The notes beneath the pieces are model-generated. The model was not told where the DNA came from. It worked only from the letters and a program-made list of their open reading frames with translations, and searched no databases. Made by a program: the position numbers and the translations under genes. From assembly GCA_027482245.1 (NCBI GenBank), contig JAIXWG010000061.1, forward strand, positions 303,786-367,785: 64,000 bases of DNA, given 5' to 3'. This DNA is from Acetobacteraceae bacterium. GTDB lineage: Bacteria > Pseudomonadota > Alphaproteobacteria > Acetobacterales > Acetobacteraceae. Each line of letters starts with the position of its first letter. The stretch's first letter is position 1. This document shows positions 43,478 to 52,865 of this stretch, piece by piece.

Positions 43478-44362
43478 TCAGGCCCTCCCGAACAGGCCGG
43501 CGGGGCGCGTCAGCAGCACCACGGCCATGATGACGAAGACGACGGTCTGCGAGGCTTCCGGCCAGAACACCTCCGTGATGCCCTGGATGAGGCCCAGCAT
43601 GAAGCCGGTGACGATGGACCCCGCGATGGAGCCCATGCCGCCGATGACGACGACCGCGAAGACGGTGATGATGAAGTTGGCGCCCATGGCCGGGCTGACC
43701 GAATAGATCGGCGCCGCCAGCACGCCCGCGAAGCCCGCCAGCGCCACGCCCGCGCCGTAGGTCAGCGTCATCATCAGGGGTACGTTGATACCGAAGGCCT
43801 GCACCAGCTGCGGCCGTTCCGTGGCGGCGCGGAGGTAGCTGCCGACCTTCGTCTTCTCGATCACCAGCCAGGTAGCGAGGCACATGGCGGAGGCGGCGAT
43901 CAGCACCCAGACGCGATAGCCCGGCAGGAAGAAGTCACCGAGTTCCAGGTCGAGGGCGGCGAATTCCCGCGGCGGCGCGTAGCGCTGGCCGGAGGAGCCG
44001 AAATTGTTGCGGAGCACGCCCTCGATCACCAGGGCGCAGCCGAAGGTCAGCAGCAGGCCATAGAGGTGGTCGATGCGATACAATCGCGCGATCATCGTGC
44101 GTTCCATGACGACGCCGATCGCCCCCACGACAAGGGGTGCGATGACCAGCGCCGGCCAGTAGCCGACCCCCGCCCAGGCCAGCAGCATCCACGCCACGAA
44201 GGCGCCCAGCGTGAACTGCGCGCCATGGGCGAAGTTGATGACGTTCAGCATGCCGAAGATGACGGCGAGGCCAAGCGACAGCAGCGCGTAGAAGGCGCCG
44301 TTGATCACGCCGAGGATGACCTGCGGCAGGGCCAGTTGGATCTCGAACAGCAGGTCTTCCAT
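43478..44362 (-). CDS. livH: Branched-chain amino-acid-type ABC transporter permease LivH
   Basis: 294 residues of the LivH family. Characteristic lines are GVINGAFYALLSLGLAVIFG and MLNVINFAHGAQFTLGAFVA, then FGCALVIEGVLRNNFGSSGQ and the end region AVVVIGGMGSIAGSIVTGFM. About eight membrane helices. Partner of LivM, 3 bp downstream; 72 bp separates it from the substrate-binding protein gene upstream. The family imports branched-chain amino acids and many other polar solutes. Confidence 0.94.
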   Translation of the reverse strand: MEDLLFEIQLALPQVILGVINGAFYALLSLGLAVIFGMLNVINFAHGAQFTLGAFVAWMLLAWAGVGYWPALVIAPLVVGAIGVVMERTMIARLYRIDHLYGLLLTFGCALVIEGVLRNNFGSSGQRYAPPREFAALDLELGDFFLPGYRVWVLIAASAMCLATWLVIEKTKVGSYLRAATERPQLVQAFGINVPLMMTLTYGAGVALAGFAGVLAAPIYSVSPAMGANFIITVFAVVVIGGMGSIAGSIVTGFMLGLIQGITEVFWPEASQTVVFVIMAVVLLTRPAGLFGRA

Positions 44363-44434
44363 ACCGCAGCACTAGCCCCGCTTGGATGGTCGGTCAGGAA
44401 GCCCCGGGGGTTCGCACCCCCGGGGCGAGGCAGG

Positions 44435-45685
44435 TCAGGAACGGACCAGGGTGCAGCCGCCCTCGTTCAGCGGGCGCCAGGCCTCGTTCGCCGGGATGGT
44501 GGCGAGAAGCTTGTAGTAGTCCCAGGCGCCACGGCTTTCCGCCGGCGTCTTCACCTCGAACAGGTAGGCCGGGTGGATCTTGCGGCCATCGGCGCGGACC
44601 GTGCCCTCTCCGAACGCATCGTCGCTGGTCGGCATCGCCTTCATGCGGTTGGCGGCTTCCGCGCCGCTGGCCTTGGCGGCCGCGACGCCCATGTCCGCCA
44701 CCGCCTTCAGGTAGTGCAGCACGCCGGAATAGCAGCCGGCCTGGACCATGGAGGGGCGGAGGTTGCCCGGCATCTGGCCGAGGCGCTGCGTGAAGGCGCG
44801 GGTGCGGTCGTTCAGGTCCCAGTAGAAGCTTTCCGTCACGACCAGGCCCTGCGCGACCTCCAGCCCCAGCGAGTGGACGTCGGTGACGAAGACCAGCAGG
44901 CCGGCCAGCTTGGTGCCGCCGCGGGTGATGCGGAATTCCGACGCCTGCTTGATGGAGTTGATCGTGTCACCGCCCGCATTCGCCAGGCCGATGACATTGG
45001 CGCGGGACCGCTGCGCCTGCTGGAGGAAGGAGGAGAAGTCCGTCGTGCCCGGGAAGGGCGTGCGGACGCCGCCCAGCACGCGGCCGCCGGCGGCGTTCAC
45101 GAAGGCGGTCGTGTCACGCTCCAGCGCATGGCCGAAGGCGTAGTCCGCGGTGATGAAGAACCAGGTGCGCCCGCCGGCCGCCACCATCGCGCCACCCGTG
45201 CCCTTGGCGAGCATGTAGGTGTCGTAGGTCCAGTGGATGGTGTTGGGGGAGCAGGCGGAGCCCGTCAGGTCCGACGTCGCGGCGCCGGAATTGATGAAGA
45301 GCTTGTTCTTCTCCCGCGTGATGGTGCTGACGGCGAGGCCGACGGAGGAGGTCGGCACATCGACGATCACGTCGATGCCGTTCTGGTCGTACCACTGGCG
45401 CGCGACGGTGGAGCCGACGTCCGGGCGGTTCTGGTGGTCCGCCTGCACGACTTCCACGTTGATGCCGCGCTGGGTGATGCCGGATTCGCGCACGGCCAGC
45501 TGCACGGCGTGGGTGGAGCCCGGGCCGGAGATGTCGCGGTACAGGCCGGACTGGTCGTTCAGCACGCCGATGCGGATGGTGTTGGCGGCCTGGGCGCGGG
45601 CGCTGCGATAGGGCAGGCCGCCCAGCGCCGGCAGGGTCGCGGCGCCCACGGCGCCCTTGATGATTGAACGACGGTCAAGGCTCAT
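44435..45685 (-). CDS. Leu/Ile/Val-type ABC transporter substrate-binding protein
   Basis: 416 residues of the Peripla_BP_6 (LivK-like) family. A twin-arginine-like leader (MSLDRRSIIKGAVGAATLPA) is followed by IRIGVLNDQSGLYRDISGPG, VVQADHQNRPDVGSTVARQW, then SSFLQQAQRSRANVIGLANA. A GGAGGAAGC ribosome site precedes the ATG at 45685. Proteins of this branch often bind aromatic acids, amides or urea-like compounds rather than amino acids, so the ligand is open. It is central in the five-gene Liv operon. Confidence 0.93.
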   Translation of the reverse strand: MSLDRRSIIKGAVGAATLPALGGLPYRSARAQAANTIRIGVLNDQSGLYRDISGPGSTHAVQLAVRESGITQRGINVEVVQADHQNRPDVGSTVARQWYDQNGIDVIVDVPTSSVGLAVSTITREKNKLFINSGAATSDLTGSACSPNTIHWTYDTYMLAKGTGGAMVAAGGRTWFFITADYAFGHALERDTTAFVNAAGGRVLGGVRTPFPGTTDFSSFLQQAQRSRANVIGLANAGGDTINSIKQASEFRITRGGTKLAGLLVFVTDVHSLGLEVAQGLVVTESFYWDLNDRTRAFTQRLGQMPGNLRPSMVQAGCYSGVLHYLKAVADMGVAAAKASGAEAANRMKAMPTSDDAFGEGTVRADGRKIHPAYLFEVKTPAESRGAWDYYKLLATIPANEAWRPLNEGGCTLVRS

Positions 45686-45729
45686 GGATGCTTCCTCCGT
45701 TGGTGTCCTGATGGTCCGGCGGCCCGGGT

Positions 45730-46470
45730 TCAAACACCCAGGTATTCGTGCAGGCGGTCGAGGCTGGCGGTGAGTTCATGGTTCGCCACCTCATCCACGA
45801 CGCGCCCGTGTTCGACGACGTAGTGCCGGTCCGCGACGGTCTGCGCGAAGCGGAAGTTCTGTTCGACCAGCAGCACGGTGAAGCCGCGCTGCTTGATGCT
45901 GCGGATCATGGCGCCGATCTGCTGCACGATGACGGGGGCCAGGCCCTCCGACGGTTCGTCCAGCAGCAGCAGGCGCGCTCCGGTGCGCAGGATGCGCGCG
46001 ATGGCCAGCATCTGCTGTTCGCCGCCCGACAGCTTCGTGCCCTGGCTGCGGGCGCGTTCCTTGAGGTTGGGGAAGAGCGTGTAGATCTCCTCGATGCTGA
46101 GCCCGCCCGGCGCGATCACCGGGGGAAGCATGAGATTCTCCGTCACGTCGAGGCTCGCGAAGATGCCGCGCTCCTCCGGGCAATAGGCGATGCCGGCGCG
46201 GGCGATGAGGTCGGGGCGCAGCCCGATCGTCTCCTGCCCCTCGAACCGGATCGAACCCGAACGGCGCCCCGTCAGCCCCATGATGGCGCGGAGCGTGGAG
46301 GTCTTGCCGGCGCCGTTGCGGCCGAGCAGCGTCACCACCTCCCCCTGCCGGATGTCGATCGACATGCCGTGCAGGACATGGCTTTCGCCGTACCAGGCCT
46401 CGAGGTCGCGGACCTCCAGCATCGCCGTGCCGGTCGCGGCGGGGCGGTCCATGGTCGTCGCCTCAGCCAT
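45730..46470 (-). CDS. livF: ABC transporter ATPase LivF
   Basis: 246 residues. MLEVRDLEAWYGESHVLHGM is the LivF start signature; Walker A LGRNGAGKTST, signature KLSGGEQQMLAIARIL, Walker B RLLLLDEPSEGLAP and H-loop VEQNF are intact. The E following the Walker B Asp is present. It overlaps the livG stop by 8 bp and lies 44 bp before the binding-protein gene. Together with LivG it drives the importer. Confidence 0.94.
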   Translation of the reverse strand: MAEATTMDRPAATGTAMLEVRDLEAWYGESHVLHGMSIDIRQGEVVTLLGRNGAGKTSTLRAIMGLTGRRSGSIRFEGQETIGLRPDLIARAGIAYCPEERGIFASLDVTENLMLPPVIAPGGLSIEEIYTLFPNLKERARSQGTKLSGGEQQMLAIARILRTGARLLLLDEPSEGLAPVIVQQIGAMIRSIKQRGFTVLLVEQNFRFAQTVADRHYVVEHGRVVDEVANHELTASLDRLHEYLGV

Positions 46471-47239
46471 GGGCGGTGCCCCCCGAGATGCCGGGATCGG
46501 TGCCGAGATAGGCGGCCTGGACCTCCGGGTTGCGCGACACGGTGGCGTAGTCCCCCTGCGCCAGCACGCTGCCGCGCGCCAGCACGGTGATGGTGTCGCA
46601 GAGCCCTTCGACGACCTTCAGATTGTGCTCCACCAGCAGCACGGTGCGCCCGGCGGCGACGCGCCGCACGAGGGCCACGATGCGATCGACGTCGTCATGC
46701 GTCATGCCGGCCGTCGGTTCGTCCAGCAGCATCATGGTGGGTTCCAGCGCCAGCGTCGTCGCGATCTCCAGCGCCCGCTTGCGGCCATAGGAGAGTTCGC
46801 CGGCATTGTGCCGCGCGTAGCCGGTCAGGCCGACATCCTCCAGCAGCTCCATCGCCCGGTCGTCGTAGCGCTTGAGCAGCGATTCCGGCCGCCAGAAATC
46901 GAAGGAATTGCCCCGGGCGCGCTGCAGGGCGAGGCGAACATTCTCCAGCACCGTCAGGTGGGGAAACACCGCCGAGATCTGGAAGGACCGCACCAGGCCG
47001 AGCCGCGCGATGTCCGCGGGCTTCAGGTTGGTGATGTCGCGGCCGTCATAGCTGATCTTCCCGCGCGTCACCGGCAGGAACTTGGTCAGCAGGTTGAAGC
47101 AGGTGGTCTTGCCCGCGCCGTTGGGGCCGATGAGTCCGTGGATCGTGCCCCGCTTGACCTGCAGGCGCACGTCGCTGACCGCGACGAAGCCGCGGAACTC
47201 CTTCGTCATTCCCTCGGTCTCGAGGATCGTGTCGGACAC
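46463..47239 (-). CDS. livG: ABC transporter ATPase LivG
   Basis: 258 residues with a probable GTG start (VSDTILETEGMTKEFRGFVA); ATG 47209 is the alternative. Walker A IGPNGAGKTTCFNLLT, the LivG-specific VRSFQISAVFPHLTVLENVR, signature LSYGRKRALEIATTLALEP, Walker B MMLLDEPTAGMTHDD and H-loop VEHNLKVVE are all in place. GGGAGG lies about 9 nt upstream of the GTG. It is the first gene of the Liv operon; the 276-bp gap to the divergent MBL-fold gene must hold the promoter. Confidence 0.93.
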   Translation of the reverse strand: MSDTILETEGMTKEFRGFVAVSDVRLQVKRGTIHGLIGPNGAGKTTCFNLLTKFLPVTRGKISYDGRDITNLKPADIARLGLVRSFQISAVFPHLTVLENVRLALQRARGNSFDFWRPESLLKRYDDRAMELLEDVGLTGYARHNAGELSYGRKRALEIATTLALEPTMMLLDEPTAGMTHDDVDRIVALVRRVAAGRTVLLVEHNLKVVEGLCDTITVLARGSVLAQGDYATVSRNPEVQAAYLGTDPGISGGTAHG

Positions 47240-47515
47240 CCTCGAACGCCTCCCATTGCCCCTGTGCGCCGGCCGAGGTCGTGAGGCGCCGGGGAGCGTC
47301 GATCGGAAACCCGATCGGGATGCCCCCGGCGCATGCCCGCCGTGCGCTGCCTGCATTCATGGAGGGGCGCGACGCGGGACGCAAGGGCGCATCTGGCTGA
47401 AACAGTGGGAAGCCCGGGGGCTACCGGGCGGTGTTGAAGACGGCGACGCGACAAGTTGCGGGGATGGCCCCGGGGATGGCCCCATCCGGCGCTGGGCTGT
47501 AGGCATCGATGACCC

Positions 47516-48556
47516 ATGACCCATCCCCCGAGCGACGACCCGGCCTCCGCCCTGCCCGCCCCGCCCGGGCCCGGCCAGGCCGTGGCGATCCGGCCCGGGC
47601 TGCTGTGGGTGCGGATGCCGCTGGAAGGCCCGCCCTGGCACGTAAACTGTTGGCTGCTGCGGGATGGCGCGGGGTGGATGCTGGTGGATGCGGCGCTCGA
47701 CCGGCCGGCGACGCGGCAGGCCTGGGAGTCCGTCATCGCGGAATGCCTCGATGGCCTTCCCATCACCCGCGTGCTGGTCACGCATTTCCACGCCGATCAT
47801 GTGGGGCTGGCGGGATGGATGGCGGAACGTTGGGGTGCGCCACTGCTGATGGCGCGCACGGAATACCTGCAGGCGCGCCTGCTGCTGCTGGAATCGCCCG
47901 CGACCCTGCTGTCCGAACAGGCCGCGCTGGGCGAAGCGGCGGGCGCGCCGGCCGACTACCTCCGCCACCTGCTGGCGCGGCGTCCCTTCTACCGGCCGGA
48001 CGTCGTGCCCCTGCCGCTGCACCACCGCCGCATCGCCGCCGGCCAGGTGCTGCGCGTGGGCGAGACGGCGTGGACGCTGCATCGCGGCGGTGGCCATGCG
48101 CCGGAGATGATGCTGCTGCACGACCCCCTGGGCGGCGTGCTGATCGCGGCGGACCAGGTGCTGCCGCGCATCTCCCCCTATGTCGGCGTCTTTCCGCCGG
48201 AGCCGGATGCCGATCCGCTGGCCGATTTCCTCGACAGCAACAACCGCCTGCTGGCCTTGCCGGCCGGGACGCTCGTGCTGCCGTCGCATGGCGATCCCTT
48301 CCTCGGCCTGCATGACCGCATCGCCGTGCTAGCCGCACACCATGCGGAACGGCTGGCGCTGCTGGAGGCGATCTGCGCCACGCCGCGCACGGCCTATGAG
48401 GCATCGCGCCTGATGTTCCAGCGCGACTATGACATGGACCAGATGCTCTTCGTCATCGGCGAGGGGCTCGCGCATCTCAACTGGCTGGTGGCGCGCGGGC
48501 AGCTGGTGAAGGCGCGGGGCGCGGATGGCGTGCCGCGCTACCGCACACCGGGCTGA
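47516..48556 (+). CDS. MBL-fold metallo-hydrolase
   Basis: 346 residues. The metal-binding HxHxDH motif is VTHFHADHVGLAGWM (residues about 88-102), followed by GGGHAPEMMLLHDPLGGVLI with its His ligand and the Asp strand IAADQVLPRIS, then LPSHGDP with the last His. The N-terminal strand VNCWLLRDGAGWMLVDAALD is typical. The C-terminal 80 residues are a helical extension (RLMFQRDYDMDQMLFVIGEG) seen in the LACTB2-like/glyoxalase-II-like subgroup with a winged-helix tail. A thioesterase or general hydrolase role is likely. It is divergent from livG and precedes the oxidase cluster by 104 bp. Confidence 0.92.
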   Translation: MTHPPSDDPASALPAPPGPGQAVAIRPGLLWVRMPLEGPPWHVNCWLLRDGAGWMLVDAALDRPATRQAWESVIAECLDGLPITRVLVTHFHADHVGLAGWMAERWGAPLLMARTEYLQARLLLLESPATLLSEQAALGEAAGAPADYLRHLLARRPFYRPDVVPLPLHHRRIAAGQVLRVGETAWTLHRGGGHAPEMMLLHDPLGGVLIAADQVLPRISPYVGVFPPEPDADPLADFLDSNNRLLALPAGTLVLPSHGDPFLGLHDRIAVLAAHHAERLALLEAICATPRTAYEASRLMFQRDYDMDQMLFVIGEGLAHLNWLVARGQLVKARGADGVPRYRTPG

Positions 48557-48660
48557 GCAACATTCTTCACCGCTGAACGCGGCGTGATCGCGCCGCGCTG
48601 AAACCTTCGCAACCCATCCACGCCACCCCCGTTGCGCCTTCAGGCGATGAGGGGCGAGGC

Positions 48661-49623
48661 ATGACGGGCATACCCTATTGCGGCACGGCGCCGCTGCCCG
48701 GCGCGGCGGGCTGGAACCTCGACCCCCTCCTGATCACGCTGCTGGCGGCGGGCGCGCTCGGCACGCTGGCGGTCATACCGCGGCGCGCGACGCTGCCGCT
48801 GCTGGGCTGGGCCGTGCTGGCGGCGGCGCTGGTGTCGCCGCTCTGCAACCTTTCCGTCGCGCTCTTCGCCGCGCGGTCGGGGCAGCACCTGCTCGTGGCC
48901 CTGGTCGCGGCGCCGCTGCTGGCCACGGCCTTCGCGCGCGGCCGCCCGATCGGCACCGCGCTACCGGCCTTCGCCTTCGCCGCGGCGCTGTGGTTCTGGC
49001 ACGCGCCCATCGCCTATGCCGCCACCTTCGCCCCCGACGGCATCGCCTACTGGGCCATGCATGCGACGCTGCTGGGCAGCGCCGTGTGGCTCTGGGCGGC
49101 GCTGCTGCGCGGGCGGCCGGAAGGCGCGGCGCTGGCGGGCCTCGTCACCGCCATCCAGATGGGGGTGCTGGGCGCGCTGCTGACCTTCGCGCCCCGCGCC
49201 CTCTACGCCGCCCACGCGGATGGCGTGACGCTGCCCTGGGGCCTGACGGCGCTGGAGGACCAGCAGCTCGGCGGCCTGCTGATGTGGGTGCCGGGCGGGC
49301 TGCTGCTGGGCGTGGTGCTGGCCGCCGGGATGGCGCGGCTGCTGAAGCCGGCGACGCTGGCCTTGCTGCTGCTGTGCGCGCCCGGCCTGGCGCTGGCGCA
49401 GGGCAATGACGACACGACGGCGACGCCTGGCGCCACCTCCCGCTCCCCCGTCAGCGTCGGCGTGCTGACGACCAACGAGGTCACCACCGGCGCCAGCGGC
49501 CCGCGCACGCCACCTCCCGCGGTGCGGGAGGGGGCGGACCGGCGGGAGCGTGTGCTCGGCCCCGTCTGCGCCGGCGTGCGCGAGGCGGCGCTCGCGGAAT
49601 GCCGCTTCAAGAGCGGCCAGTGA
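48661..49623 (+). CDS. ctaG: CtaG-type caa3 oxidase assembly protein
   Basis: 320 residues. Residues 15-235 contain seven membrane helices with the Caa3_CtaG-family landmarks HLLVALVAAPLLATAFARG, AAALWFWHAPIAYAATF, YWAMHATLLGSAVWLWAALL and LTALEDQQLGGLLMWVPGG. These proteins help assemble the copper centres of caa3-type oxidases. The remaining 85 residues are a periplasmic-type tail of low complexity (Thr, Ala, Pro, Arg) with two Cys near the end. It opens the dehydrogenase-oxidase cluster, with a GTG-started gene 13 bp downstream. Its presence strongly supports assignment of the following oxidase as caa3-type. Confidence 0.88.
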   Translation: MTGIPYCGTAPLPGAAGWNLDPLLITLLAAGALGTLAVIPRRATLPLLGWAVLAAALVSPLCNLSVALFAARSGQHLLVALVAAPLLATAFARGRPIGTALPAFAFAAALWFWHAPIAYAATFAPDGIAYWAMHATLLGSAVWLWAALLRGRPEGAALAGLVTAIQMGVLGALLTFAPRALYAAHADGVTLPWGLTALEDQQLGGLLMWVPGGLLLGVVLAAGMARLLKPATLALLLLCAPGLALAQGNDDTTATPGATSRSPVSVGVLTTNEVTTGASGPRTPPPAVREGADRRERVLGPVCAGVREAALAECRFKSGQ

Positions 49624-49636
49624 AGGATTCTTGCCA

Positions 49637-50371
49637 GTGACCCAGCCCGATCTGTCCCGCCGAGGCCTGCTGCTGGCGGGCGGGACGGCGGCGGCGACGC
49701 CGCTCGTCGCCCCCGCGCAGGCGCAGCCCGCGCCGAATGCCGCGGCGCCCGCCCCGGCGCCCCATGTCTGGGAGTTCTTCACGGGTGACGAGGCCGCAAT
49801 GGTCTCGGCCGCGGTGGAGCGGCTGATCCCCGCGGACCCGGAAAGCCCCGGCGCCATCGCGGCCGGCGTGCCGGAGTTCATCGACCGGCAACTCGCCGGC
49901 AGCTACGGCACGGGCAGCCGCCTGTATCGCCAGGGGCCGTTCCGGGAGGGCACGCCGGAGCAGGGCTACCAGCTTCCCTTCACCCCCGCCGCGCTCTACC
50001 GCGCCGCCCTGCCCGCCTTCGCCGCCTGGACGCGCCAGGCCTATGGCCGCGCCTTCCAGGACCTCGACCACCGGCTGCAGGACGAGGCGCTGCGCAAGGT
50101 CGAGAGCGGCGAGGCGGAGTTCGAGGCCGTGCCCTCCGCCGTCTTCTTCGAGACGCTGCTGGCCAACACCGTCGAGGGCTTCTTCAGCGACCCGATCCAT
50201 GGCGGCAACCGCGACATGATCGGCTGGAAACTGGTGGGCTTCCCCGGCCCCTACGCCGGATATGTGGAACTCGTCGGTCGCCACAACCTCCGCTTCGACC
50301 GCCAGCCGCGCGGCATCGCGCAGGCCATCGCCGAACACGCGCACCACGACGCGCCGATGTCGCATCGCTGA
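49637..50371 (+). CDS. Gluconate/glucose dehydrogenase gamma-type subunit (Tat hitchhiker)
   Basis: 244 residues with a GTG start. The twin-arginine signal (DLSRRGLLLAGGTAAATPLV) is followed by the gluconate_2-dh3 domain: EFFTGDEAAMVSAAVERLIP, IDRQLAGSYG, QGYQLPFTPAALYRAALPAF and the end ANTVEGFFSDPIHGGNRDMI. In FAD-dependent glucose/gluconate dehydrogenases this subunit carries the catalytic flavoprotein through the Tat pathway and stays in the complex. It is encoded 11 bp before the GMC flavoprotein, as in known operons. The pairing places the enzyme in the periplasm. Confidence 0.93.
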   Translation: MTQPDLSRRGLLLAGGTAAATPLVAPAQAQPAPNAAAPAPAPHVWEFFTGDEAAMVSAAVERLIPADPESPGAIAAGVPEFIDRQLAGSYGTGSRLYRQGPFREGTPEQGYQLPFTPAALYRAALPAFAAWTRQAYGRAFQDLDHRLQDEALRKVESGEAEFEAVPSAVFFETLLANTVEGFFSDPIHGGNRDMIGWKLVGFPGPYAGYVELVGRHNLRFDRQPRGIAQAIAEHAHHDAPMSHR

Positions 50372-50382
50372 GGGAACGCAGC

Positions 50383-52161
50383 ATGGCAACCAGGCTTCCC
50401 GAGGTTGATGTCGTCCTTGTCGGCATGGGCTGGACCGGCGCGCTGCTGGCGAAGGAGCTGACGGATGCGGGCCACCGCGTCGTCGGCCTGGAACGCGGCC
50501 AGCCCCGCCAGACCGTACCGGACTTCCAGTCCCCCACCATGCATGACGAGTTGCGCTACGCCGTGCGCCACGGCCTCATGCTCGATCCGGCGACGGAGAC
50601 GGTGACCTTCCGCAACTACCAGGCGGAGATGGCGCTGCCGGTGCGGCAGCTCGGATCCTTCCTGCCGGGCAATCACCTGGGCGGCGCGGGCGTGCACTGG
50701 AACGGGCAGACCTGGCGCTTCCAGGAAAGCGACTTCGTACTGAAGTCGCACCTGGAACAGCGCTATGGCCGCGACATCATCCAGGACGGGCTGACGATCC
50801 AGGATTGGGGCGTCACCTATGCGGAGCTGGAGCCCTACTACGATCGCTTCGAAAAGATCTGCGGCATCGGCGGCAAGGCCGGCAATTTGCGCGGCCAGGT
50901 CCAGGAAGGCGGCGATCCCTTCGAGGCGCCGCGCAGCGACGAATTCCCGAATCCGCCTATGCCGCAGCCCCATGCGGCGGCGCTGTTCAGCAAGGCCGCC
51001 GCGGAAGTGGGCGCGCATCCCTTCCCCGTGCCGACCGCCAATCTCAGCCGCGCCTATCGCAACCCCTATGGCTGCGAGCTGCAGCCCTGCAACGCCTGCG
51101 GCTTCTGCGAACGCTTCGGCTGCGAGCATTTCGCCAAGGCAAGCCCGCAGGTCTGCGTCTTCCCCGCGCTGATGGGCAAGCCGGAGTTCGAGCTGCGCAC
51201 GCTCTGCACCGTCACGAAGGTGGAATACGACGCGCAGGCGAAGCGCGCGACGGGCGTGACCTACATCGATGCGCGGGGGCGTGAGATCTTCCAGCCTGCG
51301 GGCCTCGTCATCCTCTGCGCCTTCGCCTACCACAATGCGCGGCTGCTGCTGCTGTCCGGCATCGGCCAGCCCTACGATCCCGCGACGGGCGAAGGCAGCG
51401 TCGGCAAGAACTATACCTACCAGACCATGGCCGGCGTCTCCGTCTTTATGGACGAAGGCACGCGCCTCAATCCCTATATGGGCGCGGGCGCGCTGGGGGC
51501 CGCGGTCAACGACTGGAACGGCGAGAATTTCGACCACACCGGGCTCGCCTTTGTCGGCGGGGGCTACATCTCCGCCTACACCACCGGGGGCCGCCCGATC
51601 GAGCATCACCCGGTGCCGTCCGATACGCCACGCTGGGGCAGCGCGTGGAAGCAGGCGGTGAAGCGGCACTACAATTCGACGCTGTCGCTGTCCGTCCACG
51701 GATCGTCGATGCCGCATCGCGGCAACTACCTGGACCTCGACCCCACCTACAAGGACAGCCTCGGCAATCCGCTGCTGCGGATGACCTTCGACTTCCCGGC
51801 CAATGACCGGCTGATGGCGGATTTCGTGACCGACAAGGCGCTGGAGATCGGTCGCGTCATCGCCGCACCGCGCAATGGCAAGGTCGAGGCCAGCCGGCGC
51901 ACCGGGCGCTACAGCGTGGTGCCCTACCAGACCACGCACAACACGGGCGGCGCGATCATGGGCACCAATCCCCGCGACAGCGCGGTGAACCGCTACCTGC
52001 AATGCTGGGACGCGCACAACGTCTTCGTCATGGGCTCCTCCGTCTTCGCCCACAACCCCGGCTACAACCCGACCGGCACGGTCGGCGCGTTGACGCTCTG
52101 GGCCGCGAAGGCGATCCGCGACGACTACCTGCGCAACCCGCGCCCGCTGGTGCAGGCATGA
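50383..52161 (+). CDS. GMC-family periplasmic dehydrogenase flavoprotein (FAD, Fe-S)
   Basis: 592 residues. FAD-binding VDVVLVGMGWTGALLAKELT (GxGxxG), the GMC-like segment LPGNHLGGAGVHWNGQTWRF, and a C-terminal oxidoreductase domain with HNTGGAIMGT and the NPGYNPTGTVGALTLWAAKA active-site region. A cysteine cluster, Cys231, 236, 239, 242 and 247, fits the 3Fe-4S cluster known in FAD-glucose dehydrogenase and related gluconate or sorbitol dehydrogenases. It would oxidise a sugar, sugar acid or alcohol and pass electrons to cytochrome c. No signal of its own; it relies on the Tat subunit encoded upstream. Stop overlaps the next cytochrome gene. Confidence 0.93.
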   Translation: MATRLPEVDVVLVGMGWTGALLAKELTDAGHRVVGLERGQPRQTVPDFQSPTMHDELRYAVRHGLMLDPATETVTFRNYQAEMALPVRQLGSFLPGNHLGGAGVHWNGQTWRFQESDFVLKSHLEQRYGRDIIQDGLTIQDWGVTYAELEPYYDRFEKICGIGGKAGNLRGQVQEGGDPFEAPRSDEFPNPPMPQPHAAALFSKAAAEVGAHPFPVPTANLSRAYRNPYGCELQPCNACGFCERFGCEHFAKASPQVCVFPALMGKPEFELRTLCTVTKVEYDAQAKRATGVTYIDARGREIFQPAGLVILCAFAYHNARLLLLSGIGQPYDPATGEGSVGKNYTYQTMAGVSVFMDEGTRLNPYMGAGALGAAVNDWNGENFDHTGLAFVGGGYISAYTTGGRPIEHHPVPSDTPRWGSAWKQAVKRHYNSTLSLSVHGSSMPHRGNYLDLDPTYKDSLGNPLLRMTFDFPANDRLMADFVTDKALEIGRVIAAPRNGKVEASRRTGRYSVVPYQTTHNTGGAIMGTNPRDSAVNRYLQCWDAHNVFVMGSSVFAHNPGYNPTGTVGALTLWAAKAIRDDYLRNPRPLVQA

Positions 52162-52865
52162 GGGCCGCGATCGGCGTGGCCGTCGCCCTGGCGCTCGCGG
52201 GCGGCGTGGCGGCGCAGGACCTGCTCGGCAGTGGCGCGACGCCGCAGCAGGTAGCGAGTGGCCGCGCCGTGGCCGCGGGTGCAGGCGGCCAGGGGCAGCA
52301 GGGGGCCTGCTTCTCCTGCCACGGCTTCGATGGCGCGGGCCAGCAGGCGGCGCTGTTCCCGGCGCTGGCGGGGCAGAGTGCCGAATACCTGGCGTTGCAG
52401 CTCGACCGCTACGCCAGCGGGGCACGACGCAATGAGGTGATGTCCCCGATCGCGGCGGCGATGACGCCGGAACAGCGCCGCGACGTCGCGATCTACTACG
52501 CCGCGCAGCCGGTGAAGGCAGCGGAGGCGCGGCCGCTCGGCAACGTCATGCTCCTGCAGCGTGGCGGCGTGCTGTCCGCGGCCGGCGGCGCCGATGTCGG
52601 CGTGCAGGCCTGCCAGAACTGCCACGGGCCGGCGGGAATCGGCATCCAGCCGCTCTATCCGCGCCTGGCCGGGCAGCCGGCGGACTACCTCGCGGCGCGG
52701 CTGCGCGCCTGGCGGGATGGCGAGGCGCCGGCGGAGGGCGCTTCCCACCAGGCCATGGCGCAGATCGCGAAGCGGCTGTCGGATGACGATATCCAAGCCG
52801 TCTCGCTCTACTTCGCCAGTGTCCGCCAGGCGCCGGCCACGCCGGGCACGGGGGTGCTGCGATGA
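52158..52865 (+). CDS. Dihaem cytochrome c (c4-like), first copy
   Basis: 235 residues with signal peptide (MRAAIGVAVALALAGGVAA). Two CxxCH haem sites: CFSCH (about residue 52) and CQNCH (about 154), each followed by a cytochrome c4-type tail (FPALAGQSAEYLALQLDRYA; YPRLAGQPADYLAARLRAWR) where the methionine ligands are in MSPIAAAMT and HQAMAQIAK. It probably takes electrons from the GMC flavoprotein. ATGA overlaps with both neighbours make it part of a tightly coupled operon. It is paralogous to the next gene. Confidence 0.93.
   Translation: MRAAIGVAVALALAGGVAAQDLLGSGATPQQVASGRAVAAGAGGQGQQGACFSCHGFDGAGQQAALFPALAGQSAEYLALQLDRYASGARRNEVMSPIAAAMTPEQRRDVAIYYAAQPVKAAEARPLGNVMLLQRGGVLSAAGGADVGVQACQNCHGPAGIGIQPLYPRLAGQPADYLAARLRAWRDGEAPAEGASHQAMAQIAKRLSDDDIQAVSLYFASVRQAPATPGTGVLR

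Noticed and set aside
42866..45667. Open plus-strand frame of 933 codons opposite the Liv operon
   Set aside because: Complement of livM, livH and the binding protein; His/Gln/Arg-rich translation typical of antisense of GC-rich genes.
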